DNA of 64,000 nucleotides from GCA-003244245 sp049673305 (lineage in GTDB: Bacteria; Actinomycetota; Actinomycetes; Mycobacteriales; Pseudonocardiaceae): NCBI GenBank assembly GCA_049673305.1, contig JBATXM010000236.1, positions 35,978 through 99,977 on the forward strand, given 5' to 3'. Positions 7,828-15,004 of the stretch are shown piece after piece. The position numbers and the translations under genes are program-made. Below the pieces are notes generated by a model. It made no database searches. It saw nothing but the letters and a program-made list of their open reading frames with translations, and had not been told where the DNA came from. The stretch's first letter is position 1. Each line of letters begins with the position of its first letter.

Positions 7828-8658
7828 GTGAGCACCTCGACGTACCGGGCGATAGCCGAGGAGTTGCGCGCCGCGATCCTGCGTGGCGACTACCGGCCGG
7901 GTGACACCATCCCGAAACGGACCGAGCTCATGGCCACGTATGGTGTGAGCACGACCACGGTCCGACAGGCCATCGCCGTACTGCGCGCCGAAGGGCTCGT
8001 CGCCCCGATCCGTCGCCGGGGGACCATCGTCCGGGACCGGACACCGGTCCGGCTGTCCATGGCCCGACACACCGATGTCCTTACCAGCCCTGGTGATCGT
8101 GGACCGTGGGAGACGGCCTGCGCCCAGCTCGGTGTGCCGGGCCGGACGGAGATCGTGACCGTGGACCAGCGTCCCGCCGATACGCAGGTCGCCGGCCGGC
8201 TCGGTATCGCGGAGGGTGCGCCGGTGGTCTACCGGCTTCAGCACATGTACGCCGGGGAGCAGGTCGGTCAACTCCAGGAGACCTGGCTGCCGCTGAACCT
8301 GGTCGAAGGGACCCCCCTGGCTGGCGTCGGGAAAGTCGTGGGTGGCATCTACCGTGGCCTGACCGCGATCGGGCACCCACCGCTTAGCGCTGAGGAGTCA
8401 GTGACCTCCCGCATGCCCACCCGCGAGGAAGCCGAGACGCTGAGCTTGGATCTCGGCTCCCCGGTCCTCACGATCGACCGGATTACCCGCGGGTGGGATG
8501 GTCACGCCCTGGCCCTCGCGCGCGCGGTCATCGCGGGCGACCGGGCGCAACTCCACTACCACCAAACGTTCCCCCCTCATCAGCCAGGTGACCCCATGAC
8601 CAACACCCCACTACCCCCGACAGGCTCGCGGCGCTCGGGGTCTGAGGTGCCCGAATAG
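7828..8658 (+). CDS. GntR-family regulator with UTRA effector domain (HutC type)
   Basis: A 276-residue protein. Residues 1-75 are a GntR winged helix (YRAIAEELRAAILRGDYRPG, recognition helix STTTVRQAIAVLRAEG). Residues 100-250 match a UTRA ligand-binding domain (VVYRLQHMYAGEQVGQLQET, later SPVLTIDRITRGWDG). The GTG at 7828 is preferred because GGAGG lies just upstream; an in-frame GTG at 7780 would add 16 residues. It is divergent from the coupled operon ending at 6281. Its 3' end overlaps the convergent gene at 8580. Confidence 0.75.
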   Translation: MSTSTYRAIAEELRAAILRGDYRPGDTIPKRTELMATYGVSTTTVRQAIAVLRAEGLVAPIRRRGTIVRDRTPVRLSMARHTDVLTSPGDRGPWETACAQLGVPGRTEIVTVDQRPADTQVAGRLGIAEGAPVVYRLQHMYAGEQVGQLQETWLPLNLVEGTPLAGVGKVVGGIYRGLTAIGHPPLSAEESVTSRMPTREEAETLSLDLGSPVLTIDRITRGWDGHALALARAVIAGDRAQLHYHQTFPPHQPGDPMTNTPLPPTGSRRSGSEVPE

Positions 8659-9113
8659 GCACGTCGCCCGGCTTCTCTTCGGCCCTGGGCACGACGTCGG
8701 TGTCGTCCGGGTCGATCGGGCGAGGCGTGTTCTCCGGGGGCGGTGCTCGCGTCAGGTGGTGCCTGCTGGCCTAGTCCCCACTCTCCGTCGACCCGGAAAT
8801 ACAGGAACCATTCGGGCTGGCGCAGCCAGTAACTCGCCTCCCCCTGCACCCGGCAGCGCTGACGGGGAAGCATCAGGACCCGACGCGGGCGGCGGCACGC
8901 GCGGCAGCGGCCCCGCTCATCAACCGGGTGGGTCATGAGCAGGGCATACAGTGCACCGCTGGCCCGGCACCGCAGCGAACCAACCCCCTCCTCAGCGCTA
9001 CTCCCGGCTTGCGCGCTCTCGCGCAGAACCCCGCGCAGCATTGTGCACAGGAATTTGTAGTTGCTCTGGTAGTAGTGAGAGAGGTCACTGCGGAACAGGT
9101 CACCGCGGAACAT
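8580..9113 (-). CDS. Cysteine-containing protein, second paralogue
   Basis: A 177-residue protein starting MFRGDLFRSDLSHYY at an ATG with a G-rich ribosome site upstream. It shares GSLRCRASGALYALL, CRACRRP and EASYWLRQPEWFLY with the product of 7119-7520, but has about 60 extra C-terminal residues of low complexity that run antisense to the end of the GntR gene. The stop may therefore be displaced and the true tail shorter. The family is unknown. It follows the small gene at 9100-9402 and overlaps its end. Confidence 0.6.
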   Translation of the reverse strand: MFRGDLFRSDLSHYYQSNYKFLCTMLRGVLRESAQAGSSAEEGVGSLRCRASGALYALLMTHPVDERGRCRACRRPRRVLMLPRQRCRVQGEASYWLRQPEWFLYFRVDGEWGLGQQAPPDASTAPGEHASPDRPGRHRRRAQGRREAGRRAYSGTSDPERREPVGGSGVLVMGSPG

Positions 9114-9402
9114 TGGCGTCACCCCGCCCCCGTCCGCCAGGCCGCGGCGACAGCTCTGCCCGCAGCCGCGGCGGTGTGCCGAGGCCATCCGGTATGGCGG
9201 TCAGGAGCACCCACCGCCCTAGCCGAGTGGGCAGCGTGAGGACACCGCTCGCGTTCTCCGCCACTGGCCAGCGCGGCACGGTCCGGTCATCCGCCACACC
9301 CCACTCGGGGCGCTTCCATGTCGTCGGGGTCGGTGTGGCGGGTGGGGTGCTCGCCAGCGTGTCCCGCCGCGCCCCGCGATCGTTGACCAGCGTGCTCGTC
9401 AT
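9100..9402 (-). CDS. Small protein, paralogue of the 42-aa ORF at 7517-7645
   Basis: A 100-residue protein starting MTSTLVNDRGARRD, matching the N-terminus of the 42-residue ORF in the other operon. The middle is Thr/Pro-rich, followed by LPTRLGRWVLLTAIPDGLG and a basic tail. It is the first gene of the second copy of this operon and overlaps the next gene's start. No domain is recognised. Conservation of gene order and of its N-terminus with the first operon is the main evidence that it is real. Confidence 0.5.
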   Translation of the reverse strand: MTSTLVNDRGARRDTLASTPPATPTPTTWKRPEWGVADDRTVPRWPVAENASGVLTLPTRLGRWVLLTAIPDGLGTPPRLRAELSPRPGGRGRGDANVPR

Positions 9403-9524
9403 GTCAGGCCGCCTCCCCTTCGGCGAGTCCACCACAGTCAGTAACGTTTAAACCATCTATTGCGTATGTACTAAACAGGCTAGATGTGGTGGAACGCTCG
9501 CGTCAAGGGCTGGTGCGTAAGATT

Positions 9525-9534
9525 CGTCTAGACG
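9525..9534. promoter_or_regulatory. HutC-type operator CGTCTAGACG
   Basis: The 10-base perfect palindrome CGTCTAGACG lies 25 bases before the GTG of the GntR/UTRA gene at 9560, inside the 157-base divergent promoter. Its core GTCTAGAC fits the GTMTAKAC consensus known for the HutC subfamily of GntR repressors, the subfamily to which the neighbouring protein belongs. Autoregulation, with joint control of the minus-strand operon, is the inference. Confidence 0.5.
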
Positions 9535-9559
9535 CTGCTGAGCGAGGGAGAGTGGGCCG

Positions 9560-10342
9560 GTGGCGCAAGCACCCAGGTACCGTGAGGTCGCGGACGAGAT
9601 CCGGGAAGCCATCCTGCGCGAGCGGACTCTCGTGAATGTGCCGCTAGCCGACGGGGTACAGCTCCCGACAGAACCCGAGCTGGGCGGCTACTTCCAGGTC
9701 AGCCGGGGCACCATCCGCCAAGCCCTGCGCGAGCTGGCCGCCGAAGGCCTGATCGAGACCCGCGGTCGCGGTGGAACCTACGTCCGGCGCCTGCACATGC
9801 TGGAGTACAACGTCGACGCCGAGGGCCCCTACCGCCGCGACGACGAACCCGGCCTCACCGACACCTGGTTCTCCGTCGTCAAGCGATCAGGCCACCACCC
9901 CAGCCAAGACTTCCGCTTCCGGATCGAGCCGGCGACCACCGGTGTCGCGTCGCGACTGAAAGTCGAGGTCAATGACCTGGTCGTCGTCCGCGAACTCATC
10001 CGGCATGTCGATGAGATTCCCTGGTCCGAACAGATAACGTACTACCCGTACCCCATCGCGGAGAGATGCGGACTCAACACCCCGCATGACGTGCCCGAAG
10101 GCACCGTGCGCCGCATGGCCACCCACGGCGTCCCCGAAGAACAATTGGACCACGAGATATCCAGCAGACCAGCGAACGACGAAGAACGACGCAGGTTCGA
10201 ACTCGCGCCGGGAGTGTCTGTCCTCATCTACCGACGGCTTGGCTGGTCCAGCGGGCGACCAATACGGTACACACTGGAGATCCTGCCCGCCGACCGCAAC
10301 GTCATCACCCACGTGACCAAAAGCCCCGAGCCTGAGCCATGA
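9560..10342 (+). CDS. GntR-family regulator with UTRA domain (HutC type)
   Basis: A 260-residue protein starting with GTG after a GAGGGAGAG stretch. Residues 1-80 are the GntR winged helix (REVADEIREAILRE, recognition helix VSRGTIRQALRELAAEGLI, wing GRGGTYVRR). Residues 95-250 match UTRA (LVVVRELIRHVDEIPW, FELAPGVSVLIYRRLGW). The stop overlaps the following acetyltransferase by four bases (ATGA), so the two are cotranscribed. It is divergent from the 9100-9402 operon. The ligand is unknown. Confidence 0.75.
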   Translation: MAQAPRYREVADEIREAILRERTLVNVPLADGVQLPTEPELGGYFQVSRGTIRQALRELAAEGLIETRGRGGTYVRRLHMLEYNVDAEGPYRRDDEPGLTDTWFSVVKRSGHHPSQDFRFRIEPATTGVASRLKVEVNDLVVVRELIRHVDEIPWSEQITYYPYPIAERCGLNTPHDVPEGTVRRMATHGVPEEQLDHEISSRPANDEERRRFELAPGVSVLIYRRLGWSSGRPIRYTLEILPADRNVITHVTKSPEPEP

Positions 10343-10875
10343 GAATAAGACCAGCCCGACGTGGCGACCTGCCCACCATCATGCGGTGGCGACAAGAAGC
10401 CGCCACCTGGCTCGCCACCATCGGAAGCGACCAATGGAGCGACGCGGGACTCACCCGTGACTCATTCCAGCGACGAGTCAACAACTCCATCAAAAACGGT
10501 GAGACATGGATCGCGGAAGACAACAACGGCACACCCCTCGGGACCATCGCGATCGACACCACCGCCGACGCCGGCCTCTGGAAACCGCAGGAACTACACG
10601 ACGCCTACGTCATCCACCGAATGATCATCGACCGAAAAGCGGCCGGCCGTGACATCGGCAGCGCACTCATCGACCACGCCGTATACCTAGCCCAGCGAAA
10701 CGACCGCGCCCGGCTCATACTAGACGCATGGACCACCAATGAAGGACTCCACCACTACTACCAATCCCAAGGATTCCGACACGTCCGCACAGTCCCCAAT
10801 CACCGGACACCCAGCGCCACACTCTTCGAACGAGAAATCAGAATCACCACAACGGTAGGACACCAATCAATGTGA
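10339..10875 (+). CDS. GNAT-family N-acetyltransferase
   Basis: A 178-residue protein that starts MRIRPARRGDLPTIMRWR, typical of GNAT enzymes, followed by a beta strand with LGTIAIDTTAD. The acetyl-CoA site is in the region IDRKAAGRDIGSALIDHA, a variant of the R/Q-x-x-G-x-G/A signature. Then come WTTNEGLHHYYQSQGFRHVR and a final strand. It is coupled to the upstream GntR gene by ATGA. The substrate is unknown; a self-protective or antibiotic-modifying role is one possibility. Confidence 0.75.
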   Translation: MRIRPARRGDLPTIMRWRQEAATWLATIGSDQWSDAGLTRDSFQRRVNNSIKNGETWIAEDNNGTPLGTIAIDTTADAGLWKPQELHDAYVIHRMIIDRKAAGRDIGSALIDHAVYLAQRNDRARLILDAWTTNEGLHHYYQSQGFRHVRTVPNHRTPSATLFEREIRITTTVGHQSM

Positions 10876-10951
10876 GCGCGGCAGCCATACGGCCCCGTAT
10901 TACCAGACTCGATGAGCTGGATACGGCGGTCCTCGCCAGAGCGTCCACCCC

Positions 10952-11140
10952 TCACGGGCACGGCGGTCGATACGGCAGGTCAGGCAGGTGCTGATCCCAC
11001 TCGCGCTCGGCATGCCGCGGCACACCTTCTCGGCAATGTTCGGTGCGGTCATCGCCCGCGGCGAGGACTACCGCCAGGTGTTCCAGTACTTCCGTCCCGA
11101 CTTGGACCCAGTTCGGGTGGGGGTCTCCCTCGCGGCGCAC
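10952..11140 (-). pseudogene. Relic of the C-terminal tail of an nSTAND/WD40 protein
   Basis: The minus strand at about 10952-11020 reads EREWDQHLPDLPYRPPC followed by a stop. This is the tail I associate with actinobacterial nSTAND NTPases with WD40 repeats. The residues before it can be read as a shortened last blade but no intact repeat remains, so this is a fragment. The decayed TIR-nSTAND-WD40 gene at 24.7-27.1 kb in this window lacks exactly this tail. The plus-strand reading of the same bases is rejected as antisense. Confidence 0.45.
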
Positions 11141-11409
11141 TGGTGGCTACCCGATTGAGCACTCACATACTTCTGATCATGTGACGGGGAGGGCACACCA
11201 AACTTTGGACAGCGCAGGCCTGTCTCTAGCCACTCCACCGGCGGCGGTGGCCGGGACGCAGGCCGAAGAACAGCCAGCCCTACCCGAGGCGACAGACCAG
11301 GCAGGGGTGTACCTAGCGCTCCAGCATGCCGTGGTCGATGACCAGTAGCTTCTGGGATCTTGGAGGGCGAGCCACAGATCCTTGGGACCGCTCGCAAGCG
11401 TCCGCCTCC

Positions 11410-11557
11410 TCCGTCCCGGCGCATGCGTCGGTGCCCCAGGGCAGCATGCAGTGTTCCCACGCCTTCGCGTCCTCCCTGCGCATGTGGGGGCGCTCCGGGC
11501 TGCTACGTCGTGGATTGCCCCGGGATCCACCCGTCCCCGCGCGTGCGGGGATGCTCC
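11410..11557 (+). CRISPR. Degenerate three-repeat CRISPR remnant upstream of cas3
   Basis: Three 28-base units at 11410-11437, 11469-11496 and 11530-11557 match the consensus of the main array at 22, 24 and 24 of 28 positions by my count. The intervening spacers are 31 and 33 bases, close to the 33-base spacers of the main array. The last copy ends GCGGGGATGCTCC and keeps the palindromic stem. The mutations suggest an old array that is no longer renewed. It lies about 140 bases before cas3. Confidence 0.65.
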
Positions 11558-11695
11558 CCAACATGACATTGGCGACTCGGGCGGCACCAGGTCGTCGTTA
11601 TGCATGCGCAGTGCCCGACCTCAAGAACTGTCAGACGTGCGTGCTTCGATGTGACGTGCTCTCCGAGGACGGGACTTGATGCAGGAGCTGCCGAG

Positions 11696-14134
11696 ATGAG
11701 CGGTGCGGAGACAACCGAACAACCGGATGTGCGAGCCGCTTGGGGCAAGGCGAGAACCGCGCAGATCCCGCATCCGCTGGTGTGTCATGCGATCGACACT
11801 GCTGCGGTGGCTGAGTTGCTGTTACCTGCATTGCTCGGTCCACGGTGTCGGGACGAGTTGCTGGCTGGGCTTGAGCCGTTGGGAGAACCCGTTGGTTGGG
11901 TCGCGGTCTTGTGCGGTCTGCATGATTTGGGTAAGCTCTCTCCCGCTTTTCAGGCGCTTCGAGCCGATCTAGCATTATGCCATATGGGGGCCGCCGCTGC
12001 GGGGAATATTCAGTTGTTGACCCGTATTAAGGGTGTCGGGCGCACCGACACTCCTCATGGCTTGTTCACAGCTGTCCACGTCGAGCGGTTACTCAGAAAG
12101 TGGGGTGCGCGGGGGGAGGTAGCGGCCACGCTGGCCTCAGTCCTGGGTGCCCATCACGGGTTCTTTCCCGCAGCTGCATCGCTGAACGAGGCGGAGGACA
12201 AGGTCAACCACCACGGTGGGAGCAAATGGGCTGGGTGGTGCGACATGTTGGTTGACGAGCTGCTGCGGTTGTGGCACCTGCCAGCGGCATCGCCGCGTGC
12301 GTGGAGCGATGTGCAGGTCCGGATCGGTGGGGCGGTCGGCCTTGCGGGCCTAGTGTCGGTGAGCGACTGGATTGCGTCTGACACAACTAATTTTCCCTAT
12401 GCCGGAACAGACGTTGACCTGGTGGCCTACACAGGGAAGGCCCGGGAGTTGGCGGCGCAGGCGGTGGGTCGGATGGATTGGTCGCGGTGGCTGCCACCGG
12501 TCGATACCAGCTTTCGTTGCCTCTTCCCGCGAACAGGGGGTGGGCCGCGGCCGATCCAGCAGGTGGTTGAGCGGTTGGGAGATAGCTGGACAGCCTCGGG
12601 GATCGTGATCGTTGAAGCTCCGACGGGTGAGGGCAAGACCAAGGTTGCCCTGCAGTGCGCCGCTACATTCGTAGGGCGGCTTGGCCTGACCGGCTTGTAT
12701 GTCGGCATGCCGACACGGGCTACCAGCAACCACCTGTTTCACGAGATCAGCGACTTCTTCGGTGATCACGCGGCAGAACTCCGGACTCGTCTGCTGCACA
12801 GCAGCGCTGACGCGCACCTCGCCGCTGAAGTGTTGCGTGCGGGGTCGGATTCCCGGGAACTGCATCCGGCGGATGTGGGGCGTGATGAACCTGGAGATGG
12901 CGCGATGCTTGCCCGGGACTGGTTCACCCGCAAGCGGGGGCTCTTGGCGCCGGTTGCGGTGGGCACGGTGGACCAGGTGTTGAAGACGGTGATCCGGTCC
13001 CGGCACGTCTTCGTGGGTCTGGTCGGGCTGTCGGGCAAGGCGCTGGTCTTGGACGAGGTTCACGCGTATGAGACGTACATGTCGACGCTGCTGGACCGCC
13101 TGCTGTGGTGGGCGGGCAGGTTGGGCATCCCGGTCGTCCTGCTGTCGGCGACACTTCCTTCGAGTCGACGGGAGGAACTGGTCCGCAGCTGGTGCGCCGG
13201 GAGGATCGGCGGTGATCCACATGATGTTCCGGCCCTACCGGAGTCATCGACGTACCCCCGGATCACCTGGAGTGATGGCACAGACCATCAGGTGCACGGA
13301 GCAGGGGTCGCACAGCTGAACGCTGACCGGATCGTTCAGCTCGTTCGGCTCAACGAAGGCGAGGTCATCGATTGGCTGTTGGATCGTATCGAGCAGGGCG
13401 GCTGCGCCGCCGTGATCCACAACATTGTTCGTCGCGCTGAGGAAACTTTCGGACTGCTCAAAAACGCGGTGGCTCGTCTACCAGAGGCCCAACGGCCTGA
13501 ACTGATCTTCCTCACGGGGCGCGTGGTACCGAAAACGCGGCATGAGGTCGAGGAGCGGTTACGTAGAGCGTTTGGGCCGGAGGCGCCCCAGCGACCAAGG
13601 CGAGCCATCGTGGTCGGCACTCAAGTCTTGGAGCAGAGCTTGGATCTTGACTTCGACCTCATGGTCAGCGATCTAGCCCCTGTTGACAGCCTTATTCAGC
13701 GCATGGGCCGCGTGCAGCGGCACCACCGGGCACAGCGATCAGCCCATCTAATCCAGCCCGTACTGGCCATCACCGGAGTCGAGGACACCCCACAAGGTCC
13801 GAGATTCCCGCCCTACACGACCAGCGTCTACCAACCGATGTTGCTGCTGCGCACCTGGGCGGTCCTGCGTGACAAGCGGGAGGTGCACTCGCCGGACCAG
13901 GTACCGGAACTCGTCGATACGGTGTATGGCTCGTCGGATGCCGTGCCGTGCCCACCGGGCTGGGAGCAACAGTGGCACAAGGCAGACGGTCAGCTCGAAC
14001 GGGCTCGGAAGAACGACGAGTACGACGCTCGGGAGATCTATCTACCACAGCCGTGGGACGACCAAGACATCGGCAAGTTGACCGTGCGTCCGAAGAGCTC
14101 CCGGCGCACCCGCAAGAAAAGTGGCCAGCGATGA
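11696..14134 (+). CDS. cas3: Cas3 helicase-nuclease of type I-E CRISPR (C-terminal domain missing)
   Basis: An 812-residue protein that degrades DNA recruited by Cascade. The HD nuclease part has CHAID near residue 30, HDLGKLSPAF near 75, AHHGFFP and SDWIASD. The SF2 helicase part has APTGEGKTKVAL (Walker A, about 308), LDEVHAYE (about 452), SATLPSS and IQRMGRVQRH (motif VI, about 667). The start at 11696 has GGAG about 10 bases upstream; the longer frame from 11600 has no such site. The protein ends early after RRTRKKSGQR, and the missing C-terminal accessory domain is encoded by the overlapping next ORF in the -1 frame. Confidence 0.9.
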   Translation: MSGAETTEQPDVRAAWGKARTAQIPHPLVCHAIDTAAVAELLLPALLGPRCRDELLAGLEPLGEPVGWVAVLCGLHDLGKLSPAFQALRADLALCHMGAAAAGNIQLLTRIKGVGRTDTPHGLFTAVHVERLLRKWGARGEVAATLASVLGAHHGFFPAAASLNEAEDKVNHHGGSKWAGWCDMLVDELLRLWHLPAASPRAWSDVQVRIGGAVGLAGLVSVSDWIASDTTNFPYAGTDVDLVAYTGKARELAAQAVGRMDWSRWLPPVDTSFRCLFPRTGGGPRPIQQVVERLGDSWTASGIVIVEAPTGEGKTKVALQCAATFVGRLGLTGLYVGMPTRATSNHLFHEISDFFGDHAAELRTRLLHSSADAHLAAEVLRAGSDSRELHPADVGRDEPGDGAMLARDWFTRKRGLLAPVAVGTVDQVLKTVIRSRHVFVGLVGLSGKALVLDEVHAYETYMSTLLDRLLWWAGRLGIPVVLLSATLPSSRREELVRSWCAGRIGGDPHDVPALPESSTYPRITWSDGTDHQVHGAGVAQLNADRIVQLVRLNEGEVIDWLLDRIEQGGCAAVIHNIVRRAEETFGLLKNAVARLPEAQRPELIFLTGRVVPKTRHEVEERLRRAFGPEAPQRPRRAIVVGTQVLEQSLDLDFDLMVSDLAPVDSLIQRMGRVQRHHRAQRSAHLIQPVLAITGVEDTPQGPRFPPYTTSVYQPMLLLRTWAVLRDKREVHSPDQVPELVDTVYGSSDAVPCPPGWEQQWHKADGQLERARKNDEYDAREIYLPQPWDDQDIGKLTVRPKSSRRTRKKSGQR

Positions 14135-14514
14135 CCAGTGAGAACGATGAGACATCGATCTCACTGGCCGACGAGGAGTCGGTCGAAGTGGTGATCATGC
14201 GCAGAGACAACGAGGGTGGGCAGGCAACGCCGCTGTTCAGCGACCGTCCGGTTGACCTGGATAGTCCTGATGCTCCCGCGCCAGCGGCCCTTGCTGATCT
14301 GCTCGACTCCACCGTGCGGTTAGTCGCGCCAACCGACGTACCTTTCGGTGTGGTCGACCTCGTACGACAGGTACCTGTGCCCGAGGCGTTCCAGGCATTG
14401 GGTTGGCTGCGGGAGCATCGCGTGCTGGTCTTCCAGGACGGCCGTTGTCACTCGGGATTACTCGCCCTGCGCTACGATCCTGACCTCGGCCTATCCCTGG
14501 ATGAGACCGACTAG
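14131..14514 (+). CDS. Detached C-terminal domain of Cas3
   Basis: A 127-residue ORF whose ATG overlaps the cas3 stop (ATGA at 14131-14134). The residues LADEESVEVVIMRR and the ending LRYDPDLGLSLDETD resemble the C-terminal accessory domain of type I-E Cas3, which normally is fused to the helicase and closes over the DNA channel. The recognition is from memory of family features, not an alignment. Either a frameshift split the gene and reinitiation at ATGA rescues the domain, or the split is fixed in this lineage. A sequencing error is a third option. Confidence 0.6.
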   Translation: MTSENDETSISLADEESVEVVIMRRDNEGGQATPLFSDRPVDLDSPDAPAPAALADLLDSTVRLVAPTDVPFGVVDLVRQVPVPEAFQALGWLREHRVLVFQDGRCHSGLLALRYDPDLGLSLDETD

Positions 14515-15004
14515 CCACTCAATGCATGAACGCGCGAAGCAGCAGGAGAGCGGTCACCGCGACGATGAGCGCGTCGGCGAGCAGCGCCCTCGTTATCGAG
14601 AGGCGGACGCGGTAGTCGAAGGCCAGCACGGGTCTGTCGGAGCGGTGGCTTCCCCGCTGCGCTGTTATGGGTTGCTCCCCTCTGATGACCTCCACATCCC
14701 TTCCCGCCTCCGCTGGCTCCGCGAGACGGTAGTGCAGCCAGCGATGACGGGGCAAGTTCTGACGTGTTTCACGCCCATGCTCTAAGCTTCAGCCTCTGCG
14801 CAGTGCGCTGTCCCGCCACCGGGGTGTTCCCTTCTGGCGCGTGTCTGGCATCTCGCGGATCCGTGGTCCCCGCGCATGCGGGGGTGCCCCGTTGTTGGGC
14901 TCGAAGCTGCGGCTGAGGACCCAGCAACGTGGACGTGCTTGGCGGTTTGAACGTCCCGCGGATGCCCAGATGTTGGTCCGGCCTCGGAGGTGAAAGGAGG
15001 AGGT
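14515..15004. other. 490-base gap inside the cas operon
   Basis: This is an unusually long spacer between cas3 and cse1. It holds CRISPR repeat remnants at 14803-14890 and a good ribosome site before cse1 (AAAGGAGG at 14993-15000). A TTG-started minus-strand frame at 14519-14755 ends in a possible membrane helix, but I give it little weight. The gap may contain a separate promoter for the Cascade genes, which would uncouple Cas3 from Cascade expression. Confidence 0.5.
14803..14890 (+). CRISPR. Two-repeat CRISPR remnant between cas3 and cse1
   Basis: The unit at 14863-14890 begins GTGGTCCCCGCGCATGCGGG and matches the first repeats of the main array except at one base near the end. A second, strongly decayed unit ends at 14830 with GGGGTGTTCC, exactly 60 bases before the end of the first, which fits one repeat-spacer unit. 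The 32-33 bases between them would be a fossil spacer. Only the downstream copy is convincing alone. Confidence 0.55.

Noticed and set aside
10988..11158. Plus-strand frame starting LIPLALGMPRHTFSAM
   Set aside because: It reads smoothly but is the antisense of the WD40-protein tail WDQHLPDLPYRPPC, which is the known side.
14519..14755. Small minus-strand ORF with a C-terminal hydrophobic helix
   Set aside because: Only a TTG start, no ribosome site and no partner; too weak to call.
14952..14971. GTCCCGCGGATGCC as a third repeat in the cas3-cse1 gap
   Set aside because: It lies 86 bases from the good repeat, which does not fit the 61-base unit, and lacks the second arm.
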